From: Candidatus Pacearchaeota archaeon
GTDB taxonomy: Archaea; Nanobdellota; Nanobdellia; Pacearchaeales; GW2011-AR1
Direction of reading: 5' to 3'
Length of the DNA: 10,687 nt
Assembly (NCBI GenBank): GCA_016186375.1
Contig: JACPLS010000033.1
Span: 1 to 10,687 of the forward strand
Below the pieces are notes generated by a model. It was not told the DNA's origin. It ran no database searches and saw only the letters and a program-made list of their open reading frames with translations. The stretch's first letter is position 1, and each line of letters opens with the position of its first letter. Positions 1 through 7,311 of this stretch are shown here, in pieces. Made by a program: the position numbers and the translations under genes.

Positions 1-110
1 CCTTGATCGGAGCAGCCCTAAACAGGAAGTTAGGTGCTTACAGGGTAGCAAAGCTGAGAAAGGCAGAGGGAAGCTTCTGTGCAGAAGCCGAGCAAACTCC
101 CCGTCTACAC
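1..110 (+). ncRNA. SRP (7S) RNA, 3' portion, 5' end outside window
   Basis: Probable 3' part of signal recognition particle RNA, the scaffold that binds SRP54 and SRP19 and directs membrane-protein synthesis. The GGAGCAG at 9-15 matches the 3' strand of the conserved helix 8 internal loop. It is preceded by CC and a six-base loop (positions 3-8), so the window seems to start at the tip of helix 8. The tract that follows would be the 3' strand of helix 5, ending near 101-106 with CCGTCT, similar to the 3' end of eukaryotic SRP RNA. The stretch is clearly richer in G and C than the AT-rich spacer after it, as expected for a structured archaeal RNA. A perfect 6-bp local hairpin (73-78 with 83-88) is not something I can place in the standard fold. 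The 5' half is missing, so pairing cannot be confirmed and RNase P RNA is not fully excluded. Confidence 0.5.
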
Positions 111-258
111 TTTATTAAAATTTATCGGTAATTTGAATCAAAATTGTTAATTTAATTATCGAATATTGCTCATATGTATAAGTAAAACTATAAAAAAGTC
201 CTAATTAATTAAAGAAGAAAAACGTTAATTTTTATTTTATAAGCTAAAAAAAGCAAAC

Positions 259-266
259 TATAAATA
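259..266 (+). promoter_or_regulatory. Archaeal TATA box of the pilin-like pair
   Basis: TATAAATA followed by ACC. Its centre lies about 26 nt before the ATG at 288, which puts the transcription start at or next to the start codon, so the mRNA is probably leaderless. The rest of 111-258 is AT-rich spacer in which I see no gene; T-rich stretches at 111-124 may end the upstream RNA. Confidence 0.65.
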
Positions 267-287
267 CCTCTTTTTCTCTAAATTATT

Positions 288-773
288 ATGAAAAAGAGAG
301 GGCAGTTTTTTTTAATCGCAGCATTAATTATAATAAGTATAATAATGGGTTTCAATACTGTCTATAATTCAGCCAGTGCAAACAAGCCGGATATTAAAGC
401 AACAAAATTGGCAGAAACAATAAAATATGAAGCAACACAAGTTATTAATTCTGGATACATGAATAATAAAAAAGACCAGATTCTGAATAATATTAATTCA
501 TTAATTAAATCATATGCTCAATCAAATCCCGATGTTGAGATAAACATAATCGAAGAAGATTCCGACAATACATTTTCCCACAAAGTCTTTCAGGATAATA
601 AACCAAATCAACCAGATATAAAAGTAGGAACAATATCCAAGGGCAATAATAAAATAACAGTTACTTTATCTCCAGGATTATCATACACATTTGATAATAC
701 TGCTGCAGTTCATGATCTTTATGTTATTGTTAAAAAGGAGGGAAATGATGAAAGGTTTATTGCTGCCAGATAA
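288..773 (+). CDS. Pilin-like secreted/surface protein with class III signal peptide
   Basis: 161-residue protein of unassigned function. The N-terminus is a short basic segment (K2-K3-R4-G5) followed at once by a hydrophobic stretch (about residues 7-22). This is the layout of an archaeal type IV pilin-like precursor cleaved by a prepilin peptidase of the PibD/EppA type, probably after G5. In that family the hydrophobic segment stays attached and packs into a filament core or anchors the protein in the membrane. The remaining ~135 residues are polar, with a probable amphipathic helix (about 38-80) and beta-rich sequence after it; they contain no cysteine. The ATG at 288 is chosen because the TATA box lies 26 nt upstream. 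The next gene overlaps its 3' end, so the two products probably act together. A role in a minor pilus or pseudopilus is inference from the N-terminus alone. Confidence 0.6.
   Translation: MKKRGQFFLIAALIIISIIMGFNTVYNSASANKPDIKATKLAETIKYEATQVINSGYMNNKKDQILNNINSLIKSYAQSNPDVEINIIEEDSDNTFSHKVFQDNKPNQPDIKVGTISKGNNKITVTLSPGLSYTFDNTAAVHDLYVIVKKEGNDERFIAAR
737..742 (+). promoter_or_regulatory. Strong Shine-Dalgarno sequence deciding an internal start
   Basis: GGAGGG inside the end of the first pilin-like gene. It lies five bases before the ATG at 748, with another ATG directly before it at 745. It identifies the start of the second gene and shows that the downstream, co-transcribed gene uses ribosome-binding-site initiation, unlike the promoter-proximal genes. 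Confidence 0.75.
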
Positions 774-1332
774 AAAATATAAGAGAAAAAGAGCTGTTAG
801 TGAAATTGTCTCCTACACTTTATTGATTATCATAGCAATTGGAGTTAGCTCTCTTGTTTATTATTTCTTGATGTTGCAGACGCCAAAGGAAAAAACGGAA
901 TGCAAGGAAGGGATAAGTTTAGGCATAGATTACATAAAATGTGGAATTAATAATAATGAAAGGATTATAACTTTATCTCTGTTAAACAATGGAAGATTTA
1001 AGGTAGATGCTGCATATATCAGAGTAGGAGAAGAAGGAAAAAGTGTTAGGTATTGGTTAAATGACCCAGATAAAGATGACAATGGAAAATCAGTTTCCGA
1101 TCCAAAAGACAAAAGAGAAGATAAGTTTTATCTTTCATCATCAGATTCATCAACAAATGCAGGATTAAGTCCTGGCAAATTATCCCTGCCAAGAGAGCAT
1201 AAGATTTTTGCCTCAATTCCCGATTCTTCAAATTATATCTTGGAAATAGAGCCAGCAATTATATCAGAAACAACAGGAAAATTGGCAGCTTGTGAAACTG
1301 CGGTAATTACTCAGAAAATAACCTGCTCTTAA
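748..1332 (+). CDS. Second pilin-like protein, archaeal pilin N-terminal type
   Basis: 194-residue protein with a class III signal peptide. A lysine/arginine-rich leader ends in R15-A16, then V17-S18-E19 opens a long hydrophobic helix (about 20-43). The RAVSE-plus-hydrophobic pattern resembles the archaeal pilin N-terminal family (PF07790 type), with prepilin peptidase cleavage expected after A16. The exposed domain looks beta-rich and has four cysteines, C52/C65 and C182/C193, placed near its two ends as if to form disulfides. I chose the ATG at 748 because of the GGAGGG at 737-742; ATG 745 is possible, whereas an upstream start at 691 would add a spurious hydrophobic N-terminus. The gene overlaps the preceding pilin-like gene by 26 nt, implying translational coupling and a shared complex. 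The assembly machinery is not in the window. Confidence 0.65.
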   Translation: MKGLLLPDKKYKRKRAVSEIVSYTLLIIIAIGVSSLVYYFLMLQTPKEKTECKEGISLGIDYIKCGINNNERIITLSLLNNGRFKVDAAYIRVGEEGKSVRYWLNDPDKDDNGKSVSDPKDKREDKFYLSSSDSSTNAGLSPGKLSLPREHKIFASIPDSSNYILEIEPAIISETTGKLAACETAVITQKITCS

Positions 1333-1358
1333 TCACAGAGAATTATAAGACAATAATC

Positions 1359-1366
1359 TATATATA
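1359..1366 (+). promoter_or_regulatory. TATA box of mre11-rad50
   Basis: TATATATA in the 56-bp gap after the pilin-like genes. Its centre is about 26 nt before the mre11 ATG, predicting a leaderless transcript for the mre11-rad50 unit. Confidence 0.6.
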
Positions 1367-1388
1367 ATAACAACTTTCTGCCATAAAT

Positions 1389-2537
1389 ATGAAATTTGCA
1401 CACATGGGCGACTGCCATCTTGGAGGTTGGAGGCACCCCGCATTAAAAGAATTAAATTTTCTAAGCTTCCAGGCAGCAATCAATAAATGCATTAAGGAAA
1501 AAGTGGAATTTATCTTAATTACAGGTGACTTATTTGACAATCCTTATCCATCAATAGAAACATTGAAAGAAGCATTTCAGGAATTTAGGAGATTAAAAGA
1601 AGAGAGGATTCCAGTTTTTATTATTGCAGGTAGCCATGATTATTCAAGTGCAGGAAAAACATTTCTGGATGTCTTAGATCGGGCAGGTTTTTGCACAAAT
1701 GTTTCAAATTTCGAGGAAAAAAATAACACTATTTTCCTTCATCCAACACTGTATAAAAATTATGCTATATATGGATATTCAGGAAAGAAATCAAGCTTGG
1801 AAGTTGAAGATCTCGAAGGTGTTAAAATTCAGGATTCTCCAGGTTTGTTTAAAATTTTAATGCTGCATACAGCAATTCGTGATGCTCTCGGCACATTACC
1901 AATCAAAGCAGTTGACCACACAAAGCTCCCCAAAGTAAATTATCTAGCTCTAGGCCACCTACATATATTCTATCAAAAAGAAAATAGGGCATATTCAGGC
2001 CCTATTTTTCCAAATAATCTTTCAGAGCTAGAAGAGCTTAAAGGAGGGTCATTTTGCATATATGATAATGGGAAAATCATAAGAGAAGAGATTAGGCTAA
2101 AGCCTCTGCGCGTCATTAATTTAGAAATAAAAAATGCTCTTAAAGCAACTGATGAGATAATTTCTACTTTAGAAAAAGAGAATCTCAATGACGCAATAGT
2201 TATTGTAAAACTTTATGGAATGTTGGAGAAAGGGAAGTTAAGCGATATTGATTTTTCAAAGATAGAATCTTTCACCAGAAAGAACAACTCATATGTCTTG
2301 TTAAAGAGCACGTCTAAAATTCATATGCCTGATTCAGAAATGAAATTTGACATATTAGACTCAGGAAATTTAGAGCAGGAAATTGTGAAAAAATTTGAGA
2401 ATACTAATCCAGGAAAATTTAACTCTTTTATAGATCCTTTAATGAAAGCTCTCCAAGTTGAAAAACAAGATGACGAAAAAACTTCAAATTTTGAAGAAAG
2501 GATTTTAGCAGAAGCAGGAAAAATTTTGAAAATATGA
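1389..2537 (+). CDS. mre11: DNA double-strand break repair nuclease Mre11
   Basis: 382-residue metallophosphoesterase nuclease that forms the Mre11-Rad50 complex. This complex binds and trims DNA double-strand ends before recombination, using Mn2+-dependent endo/exonuclease activity. The N-terminal catalytic domain carries the family motifs in order: D8-x-H10 (GDCHLG), G46-D47 in GDLFD, H83-D84 in GSHD, H160 in the LMLH segment, and H190/H192 in GHLH. The asparagine usually seen before the third-motif histidine is serine here (S82), which affects a metal ligand position. The capping domain (about 240-330) is less conserved. The acidic/lysine-rich C-terminus (about 330-382) would be the Rad50-binding helices. 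The gene overlaps rad50 by 4 nt, supporting a stoichiometric complex. No herA or nurA gene, often found alongside in archaea, follows. Confidence 0.93.
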   Translation: MKFAHMGDCHLGGWRHPALKELNFLSFQAAINKCIKEKVEFILITGDLFDNPYPSIETLKEAFQEFRRLKEERIPVFIIAGSHDYSSAGKTFLDVLDRAGFCTNVSNFEEKNNTIFLHPTLYKNYAIYGYSGKKSSLEVEDLEGVKIQDSPGLFKILMLHTAIRDALGTLPIKAVDHTKLPKVNYLALGHLHIFYQKENRAYSGPIFPNNLSELEELKGGSFCIYDNGKIIREEIRLKPLRVINLEIKNALKATDEIISTLEKENLNDAIVIVKLYGMLEKGKLSDIDFSKIESFTRKNNSYVLLKSTSKIHMPDSEMKFDILDSGNLEQEIVKKFENTNPGKFNSFIDPLMKALQVEKQDDEKTSNFEERILAEAGKILKI

Positions 2538-4639
2538 AAATAAAAAAACTTAATTTAAAGAATATAAGAAGTTATGATTCTGCAGAAATATATTTCCCAG
2601 AAGGTTCTTTATTATTAGCAGGAGATGTAGGATCAGGAAAAACTTCTCTTTTATTAGCGATTGAATATGCTTTATTTGGCCTTCAGCCCGGCCAAACTGG
2701 AAGTGCTCTCTTGAGGAATAACAAGAATTTAGCTGAAGTTTCACTAGAGCTGGAAATCGATGGCAAAGAAATATTTATCGAAAGAAAATTAAGAAGAGGG
2801 ACAAAAACAATTAACAACGATTATGCCGCTATCACAATTGATGGGAAAAAATTTGAATGTTCCATCACAGAGCTGAAATCAAGAGTTCTTAAGATATTAG
2901 GCTATCCTTCTGAATTCATTAAGAAGACAAATCTTCTTTTTCGTTATACGGTCTATACTCCGCAAGAACAAATGAAACAAATAATCATAGAAGACCCTCA
3001 GGCAAGGTTAAATATACTTCGTTATATTTTTGGTATTGATAAATATAAGACGATAAGAGAAAATCTTCAAATATTATTAAGTAAGGTTAAAGATGATTCA
3101 AAAGAGTTACAAGGAGAGATAAAAGGCTTGGATATAGAAAAAGAAAATCTAAAAAATCTTAAATCAGTTAGTATCTTATTAAGTAATAAGATAAAAGAAA
3201 TACAATTTCAAATATCTAAAAAAATAAAAGAAAGAGAGCAAACAGAAAAAGAGTGTTACGACCTAGAATCTAAAATAAAAGAAAAAGAAAAACTGGAGAC
3301 CGATATAGAAAAAGCAAAGATAATATCCTCTTCAAAAAAAGAGCAGCTCAATTCTATAAACCAAGATATCTCTTCCTTGAAAAATATGCTTTCTGAGTTT
3401 GAACCAGTTATTAAAGAAGAAGAATTGCGTATTCTTGTAAATAAAATAGAAAAAACACTAAAAGAAACAGAAATAAATCAATTAGTATATATTCAATTCA
3501 GTAGTGAATATAGTTCTTTGGAGCAGAACATGGCTGAAAGCATTAAGAAAAGAGAAAGAATTTTCAAAATAGATACATGCCCTACCTGTTTGCAAAGCGT
3601 CCCTCAGGCCCATAAGCACAATATAATGCTCGAAACAGAAAAAAATATCATAGAAAATAAAAAAGCACTCGATTTATTGGCCGAAAAGAGAAAACAAGTT
3701 CAAGAGTATTTGGAAAACAAAAAAAAAGAAAAGTTTGATTTAGATAAGCAAAAAATAAATTTTGAAATATCTCGGTCAAGAATATCAGAAATAGATAAAG
3801 CTAAAAAGAAAATAGAAGATTTAGCCAAAACTAAATCGATATTAGAGAAGGACATAGAAATTCTTGAAAAACACCAATTCTCACTCAGAGAAAATATATT
3901 TTCTTATTCAAAATACTCAAATCTTCACAAGGCAAAACAAGAATTCCTAAAAAATGTTCTCAGAGAGGAAAAGCAAATTGAAATCTCTCTGGCAGAAACA
4001 AAAAAAGAATTAGAGCTTAAAGATAAAGAAATTAATCTAGCAGAAAATTCAATAAAAACTAAGGAAGATAAAAAGACAAAGCTCTCAAATATTCTGGACT
4101 TACAAGATTGGCTCAATAATCAATTTTTTAGTATGGTAAGCCTAATAGAAAAACAAGTAATGATTAAATTACGCATGGAATTTTCAAAATTATTCAGCAA
4201 ATGGTTTTATATGATAACAGGGGAGGTATTTGAAGTTCAATTAGATGAAAGTTTTACACCTTTAATTAGGCAGGGAGAAACGGAGATGGACTATTCATTT
4301 CTTTCAGGAGGAGAAAGAACCGCAATCGCACTAGCGTATCGCCTTGCCCTAAATCAAACCATTAATTCTTTATTGAGCCAAATAAAGACAAAAGATATAA
4401 TTATTCTTGATGAGCCAACCGAAGGTTTTTCAGAGGCGCAAATAGATAAGATTAGAGATGTTCTTTCAGAACTCAAGGTTAGCCAGTTGATCGTTGTAAG
4501 TCACGAACAAAAGATAGAAGGATTTGTTGATAAAATTATAAGACTCAAAAAAGACAGCGATTCTTCTCATCAGGATTTAGGAGCCTTTAGCAAACCAACC
4601 AACATTCCTTCGATATTAGAAAATATCGAAAAACCGTAA
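2534..4639 (+). CDS. rad50: DNA double-strand break repair ATPase Rad50
   Basis: 701-residue SMC-like ATPase, partner of Mre11, which tethers and opens DNA ends in an ATP-dependent way. The N-terminal ATPase lobe has Walker A G30-x-x-G33-S-G35-K36-T37 and a Q-loop glutamine at Q144. Two long coiled-coil arms (about 180-345 and 360-520, rich in K, E, I and L) flank a zinc hook C349-P-T-C352, which dimerises complexes through Zn2+. The C-terminal lobe has the ABC signature S591-G-G-E-R595, Walker B ending I-L-D626-E627, and switch histidine H657. The protein is shorter than many archaeal Rad50 proteins (roughly 850-900 residues), and the arms account for the difference. After DEPT the sequence is EGFSEAQ, not the common D-loop ending in L-D. 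The start ATG sits inside the mre11 stop, indicating translational coupling. The last ~30 residues look like a disordered tail. Confidence 0.95.
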   Translation: MKIKKLNLKNIRSYDSAEIYFPEGSLLLAGDVGSGKTSLLLAIEYALFGLQPGQTGSALLRNNKNLAEVSLELEIDGKEIFIERKLRRGTKTINNDYAAITIDGKKFECSITELKSRVLKILGYPSEFIKKTNLLFRYTVYTPQEQMKQIIIEDPQARLNILRYIFGIDKYKTIRENLQILLSKVKDDSKELQGEIKGLDIEKENLKNLKSVSILLSNKIKEIQFQISKKIKEREQTEKECYDLESKIKEKEKLETDIEKAKIISSSKKEQLNSINQDISSLKNMLSEFEPVIKEEELRILVNKIEKTLKETEINQLVYIQFSSEYSSLEQNMAESIKKRERIFKIDTCPTCLQSVPQAHKHNIMLETEKNIIENKKALDLLAEKRKQVQEYLENKKKEKFDLDKQKINFEISRSRISEIDKAKKKIEDLAKTKSILEKDIEILEKHQFSLRENIFSYSKYSNLHKAKQEFLKNVLREEKQIEISLAETKKELELKDKEINLAENSIKTKEDKKTKLSNILDLQDWLNNQFFSMVSLIEKQVMIKLRMEFSKLFSKWFYMITGEVFEVQLDESFTPLIRQGETEMDYSFLSGGERTAIALAYRLALNQTINSLLSQIKTKDIIILDEPTEGFSEAQIDKIRDVLSELKVSQLIVVSHEQKIEGFVDKIIRLKKDSDSSHQDLGAFSKPTNIPSILENIEKP

Positions 4640-4642
4640 GGC

Positions 4643-4649
4643 TTAAATA
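4643..4649 (+). promoter_or_regulatory. TATA box and short leader of psmB-aCPSF1
   Basis: TTAAATA followed by ACCCC, starting four bases after the rad50 stop. It is about 47 nt from the psmB ATG, not 26, so this is the one first gene with a predicted leader (about 20 nt). A GAGGT at 4677-4681 in that leader could act as a ribosome binding site, though its spacing of 11 nt is long. Confidence 0.6.
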
Positions 4650-4692
4650 CCCCATATGTTTCAAAAATAACAACCAGAGGTTCTGAATTCTA

Positions 4693-5382
4693 ATGAATCC
4701 GCTAAATATAAATCAAGAGTTAAGTCAGAATGTTTTGAAGTCAAACACAAGCTTAGTTGGAATTGTTTGTAAAGATGGTGTAGTATTAGGTGCAGATCGA
4801 AGAGTTACTTCAGGATCCTTAGTCATAGATAAAGATTATAGAAAGATTATCAAAGTCAATGATTTTATTACAGTTGCCTTTACAGGAGGAGTAGCAGATG
4901 CCCAATTAACAAATAAGTTTTTAGCTGCAGAATTACGTTTGAAAGAACTTAGAACCAAAATCAGACCTACTGTTCAAGAAGCAGCGCATCTACTTTCTTT
5001 GATGACTTATCGCAATATAAGGACTCCAACAATGCTCCTTCATATAGTAGGCACTTTAATTGCAGGCGTAGATGACGATGGAAAAGTAGCTTTATATACA
5101 ATTGAGCCAGCCGGAGGAGTTTACCAGGTTAAAACATTCGACGCTAACTTTTCTTCAGGAATGCCGTTCATATTAGGCTTATTGGAAAGGCAATATAAGA
5201 AAGATATTTCAGTAAAAGAAGGAATCGAATTGGCAAAAGAATGCCTGAAATCTTCCACTCAAAGAGATGTAGGGTCTGGAAATGGAATTGATGTTTTCTC
5301 AATCACAAAGTCAGGAATTCAACATGTGATTTCTGAAGAAATCATTGCCGATAAAAATGGTCGATATCTTAAAGAACATTAA
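4693..5382 (+). CDS. psmB: Proteasome beta subunit, catalytic Thr protease
   Basis: 229-residue precursor of the 20S proteasome beta subunit, which forms the inner proteolytic rings that degrade unfolded or targeted cytosolic proteins. The N-terminal nucleophile alignment is clear: T19 as Thr1, D35 as Asp17 (in GADRR) and K51 as Lys33 (in YRK), all with the exact family spacing. The later residues S155, D192 and S195 (in RDVGSG) fit Ser129, Asp166 and Ser169 after an ~8-residue insertion. The 18-residue propeptide would be removed autocatalytically. The residue before Thr1 is N18, whereas archaeal beta subunits generally have glycine there. The alpha subunit and the PAN ATPase are not in the window. 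The gene is followed by an overlapping aCPSF1 gene, a neighbourhood also known in other archaea such as methanogens. Confidence 0.93.
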   Translation: MNPLNINQELSQNVLKSNTSLVGIVCKDGVVLGADRRVTSGSLVIDKDYRKIIKVNDFITVAFTGGVADAQLTNKFLAAELRLKELRTKIRPTVQEAAHLLSLMTYRNIRTPTMLLHIVGTLIAGVDDDGKVALYTIEPAGGVYQVKTFDANFSSGMPFILGLLERQYKKDISVKEGIELAKECLKSSTQRDVGSGNGIDVFSITKSGIQHVISEEIIADKNGRYLKEH

Positions 5383-7246
5383 AGAAGAATTGCCGAAAGT
5401 AATCTCAGACGCAAGTTTTGAAGGTGCAAACATAGTTCTTTACACAGATGACAAGGATTTTTTCCGTTCAGGAGAAACTAAAGTCAAAGAGGTAGTTGAT
5501 AAGATAAAGAAGCGAATCGAATTAAGGGCAGAAAAAAGTATTCTTATATCAGAGGAGGAAACTGAAAAAACTATTAAAGCCCTTGTCCCAGAAGAAGCCG
5601 AAATAACTAACATAATCTTCGATGTACAGCTTTCATCAGTTATTATAGAATCTAAAAAACCAGGAATGGTTATTGGAAAACAAGGATCAATTTTAAATGA
5701 TATCAAAAAATCAACATTTTGGTCGCCATCAGTAAGAAGAAGCCCAATAATACCAAGTAAAATTACAGAGAAAATTCGTTCTGTTCTTTACGCAAATAAC
5801 AATTACCGAAGAAAATTCTTAAACGACATTGGAAAAAAAATTTACAAAGATTGGAGTCCAGAAAAAATGGATATGTGGGTCAGAATTACATATCTTGGCA
5901 GCGGCAGGCAAGTTGGTCGCTCATGCCTACTTCTACATACGCCAAATTCAAAAATTCTCTTAGATTGCGGGATAAATCCAGCCATTGCAGAAGGTCAAGA
6001 GCGCTTTCCTTATTTAAATATCTCAGAGATAGGCGACATTAATTCTATAGATGCCATAATCTTATCACATGCACACACTGATCATTCTGCTTTGATTCCT
6101 TATATGTTTAAGATGGGATATAGGGGGCCAGTATATTTAACAGAGCCAACGAGAGATATTTCTGCTCTTCTCGCACTCGATTTTATCGGTGTCGCTTATA
6201 AACAAGCATCTTCACCATTATATAAAGCAGAGGACATTAAAGAAATGGTTAGGCATTCAATTTCTCTTGACTATGGGGTTGTTTATGATATCACACCCGA
6301 TATGAGGATTACTTTCTATAATGCAGGTCATGTACTTGGTTCTGCACAAGTCCATATTAACATTGGAAATGGGCTGCATAATTTTGTTTATGGAGCAGAT
6401 ACAAAATATGGGAAAACTCGCTTACTTGATCCTGCAGTTAATCATTTTCCTCGTATTGAAACGTTGACAATTGAGGCAACATATGGAGGAAAAGACGATC
6501 TCCTCCCACCAAGAAAAGAGGCAGAAGATAAATTCATTGAAATGGCGAAGCGGACAATCGAAAGAGGAGGAAAGATTCTTCTTCCTGAACTTGGCCTAGG
6601 GCACGCGCAAGAAACCCTTCTTAGAGTTGAAGAAGCAATTAGGACAAACACTCTACCAAAAGTTCCTGTTTATATTGATGGCATGATCTGGGACATCACA
6701 GCAATTCATACAGCATATCCAGATTTCCTTAGCTCTTCTGTAAGAAACCAAATCTTCCAGGACAACAATCCTTTTATTTCAGATATCTTTAAGAGAGTTG
6801 GAAGTCCAACAGAGAGAAAAGAAGTTATTGAGGGAGGTCATTGTATAATAATTGCAACTTCAGGAATGTTAGTAGGCGGAGCTTCAGTTGAATACTTTAA
6901 AAACTTAGCAGATAATCCAAATAATTTAATCGTGTTCGGTTGTTATCAAGCCCTCGGCTCTACAGGAAGGCAAGTGCAGGAAGGAACAAAAGAAGTATTT
7001 TTAGCAGGAGAAAGCGGAGGAAAAATTCAGGTAAAATTAGAAGTTCAGACTCTTAGTGGTCTTTCAGCTCATTCAGGAAGGAATGAACTAATTCAATATA
7101 TTAGTAGGATGAATCAAAAGCAAAAAAAGATTTTAGTAAATCACGGAGAAGTCTCAAAGTGCCTAGATCTTGCCTCTTCTCTCTACAAACAGCACAAAAT
7201 TGAAACTGTCGTTCCAAGAAATCTAGAGACAATAAGACTGAAATAA
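5357..7246 (+). CDS. aCPSF1/FttA, KH-domain beta-CASP ribonuclease, transcription termination factor
   Basis: 629-residue archaeal homologue of CPSF73. In characterised archaea this protein cuts nascent RNA near U-tracts and releases RNA polymerase. Two N-terminal KH domains (about 1-65 and 66-140) are visible, the second with a GKQG loop at 107-110. The metallo-beta-lactamase domain begins near 175 with G-x-G-R-x-V-G-R-S. It carries the zinc motif H238-A-H-T-D-H243, H325 in AGHVLGSA and D348. The beta-CASP part has E373 in EATYGG, the SGM segment near 502-504, H572 in SAHSGR and H596 in NHGE. The usual HSDR reads HSGR (G574), and the usual TGDFK reads YGADTK. The ATG at 5357 matches the family N-terminus (MVDILKNIKEE); a TTG twelve bases upstream is less likely. 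It overlaps psmB by 26 nt, so both are probably made from one mRNA. Confidence 0.93.
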   Translation: MVDILKNIKEELPKVISDASFEGANIVLYTDDKDFFRSGETKVKEVVDKIKKRIELRAEKSILISEEETEKTIKALVPEEAEITNIIFDVQLSSVIIESKKPGMVIGKQGSILNDIKKSTFWSPSVRRSPIIPSKITEKIRSVLYANNNYRRKFLNDIGKKIYKDWSPEKMDMWVRITYLGSGRQVGRSCLLLHTPNSKILLDCGINPAIAEGQERFPYLNISEIGDINSIDAIILSHAHTDHSALIPYMFKMGYRGPVYLTEPTRDISALLALDFIGVAYKQASSPLYKAEDIKEMVRHSISLDYGVVYDITPDMRITFYNAGHVLGSAQVHINIGNGLHNFVYGADTKYGKTRLLDPAVNHFPRIETLTIEATYGGKDDLLPPRKEAEDKFIEMAKRTIERGGKILLPELGLGHAQETLLRVEEAIRTNTLPKVPVYIDGMIWDITAIHTAYPDFLSSSVRNQIFQDNNPFISDIFKRVGSPTERKEVIEGGHCIIIATSGMLVGGASVEYFKNLADNPNNLIVFGCYQALGSTGRQVQEGTKEVFLAGESGGKIQVKLEVQTLSGLSAHSGRNELIQYISRMNQKQKKILVNHGEVSKCLDLASSLYKQHKIETVVPRNLETIRLK

Positions 7247-7263
7247 TATCTCCTAAACAGTAA

Positions 7264-7274
7264 ATAATTTTTCC
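7264..7274 (+). terminator. Possible U-tract terminator after aCPSF1
   Basis: A short T run (7268-7272) with no hairpin lies between the aCPSF1 stop and the next promoter. Archaeal termination commonly uses such U-tracts, but this one is weak and AT-rich sequence produces it easily by chance. Confidence 0.25.
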
Positions 7275-7282
7275 ACATAAGA

Positions 7283-7290
7283 TTTAAATA
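7283..7290 (+). promoter_or_regulatory. TATA box of the candidate variable-protein gene
   Basis: TTTAAATA followed by CATC, with its centre 25-26 nt before the ATG at 7312. The purine-rich AAGA in front fits a BRE position. It predicts a leaderless mRNA and supports ATG 7312 over the TTG at 7297. Confidence 0.65.
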
Positions 7291-7311
7291 CATCAGTTGC
7301 AAAAAAATTTT

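Noticed and set aside
1..110. RNase P RNA as the identity of the partial RNA
   Set aside because: CGGAGCAG with AAACAGG and the later GCAGAAGCC look a little like RNase P RNA, but the universally conserved ACAGAA element and the following GGCTTA are not present in the right form, and the distance between the parts is too short.
5345..5356. TTG start for aCPSF1
   Set aside because: The ATG at 5357 matches the conserved family N-terminus; the TTG would only lengthen the overlap with psmB.
7297..7311. TTG start for the candidate variable-protein gene
   Set aside because: It lies only about 11 nt after the TATA centre, upstream of the expected transcription start.
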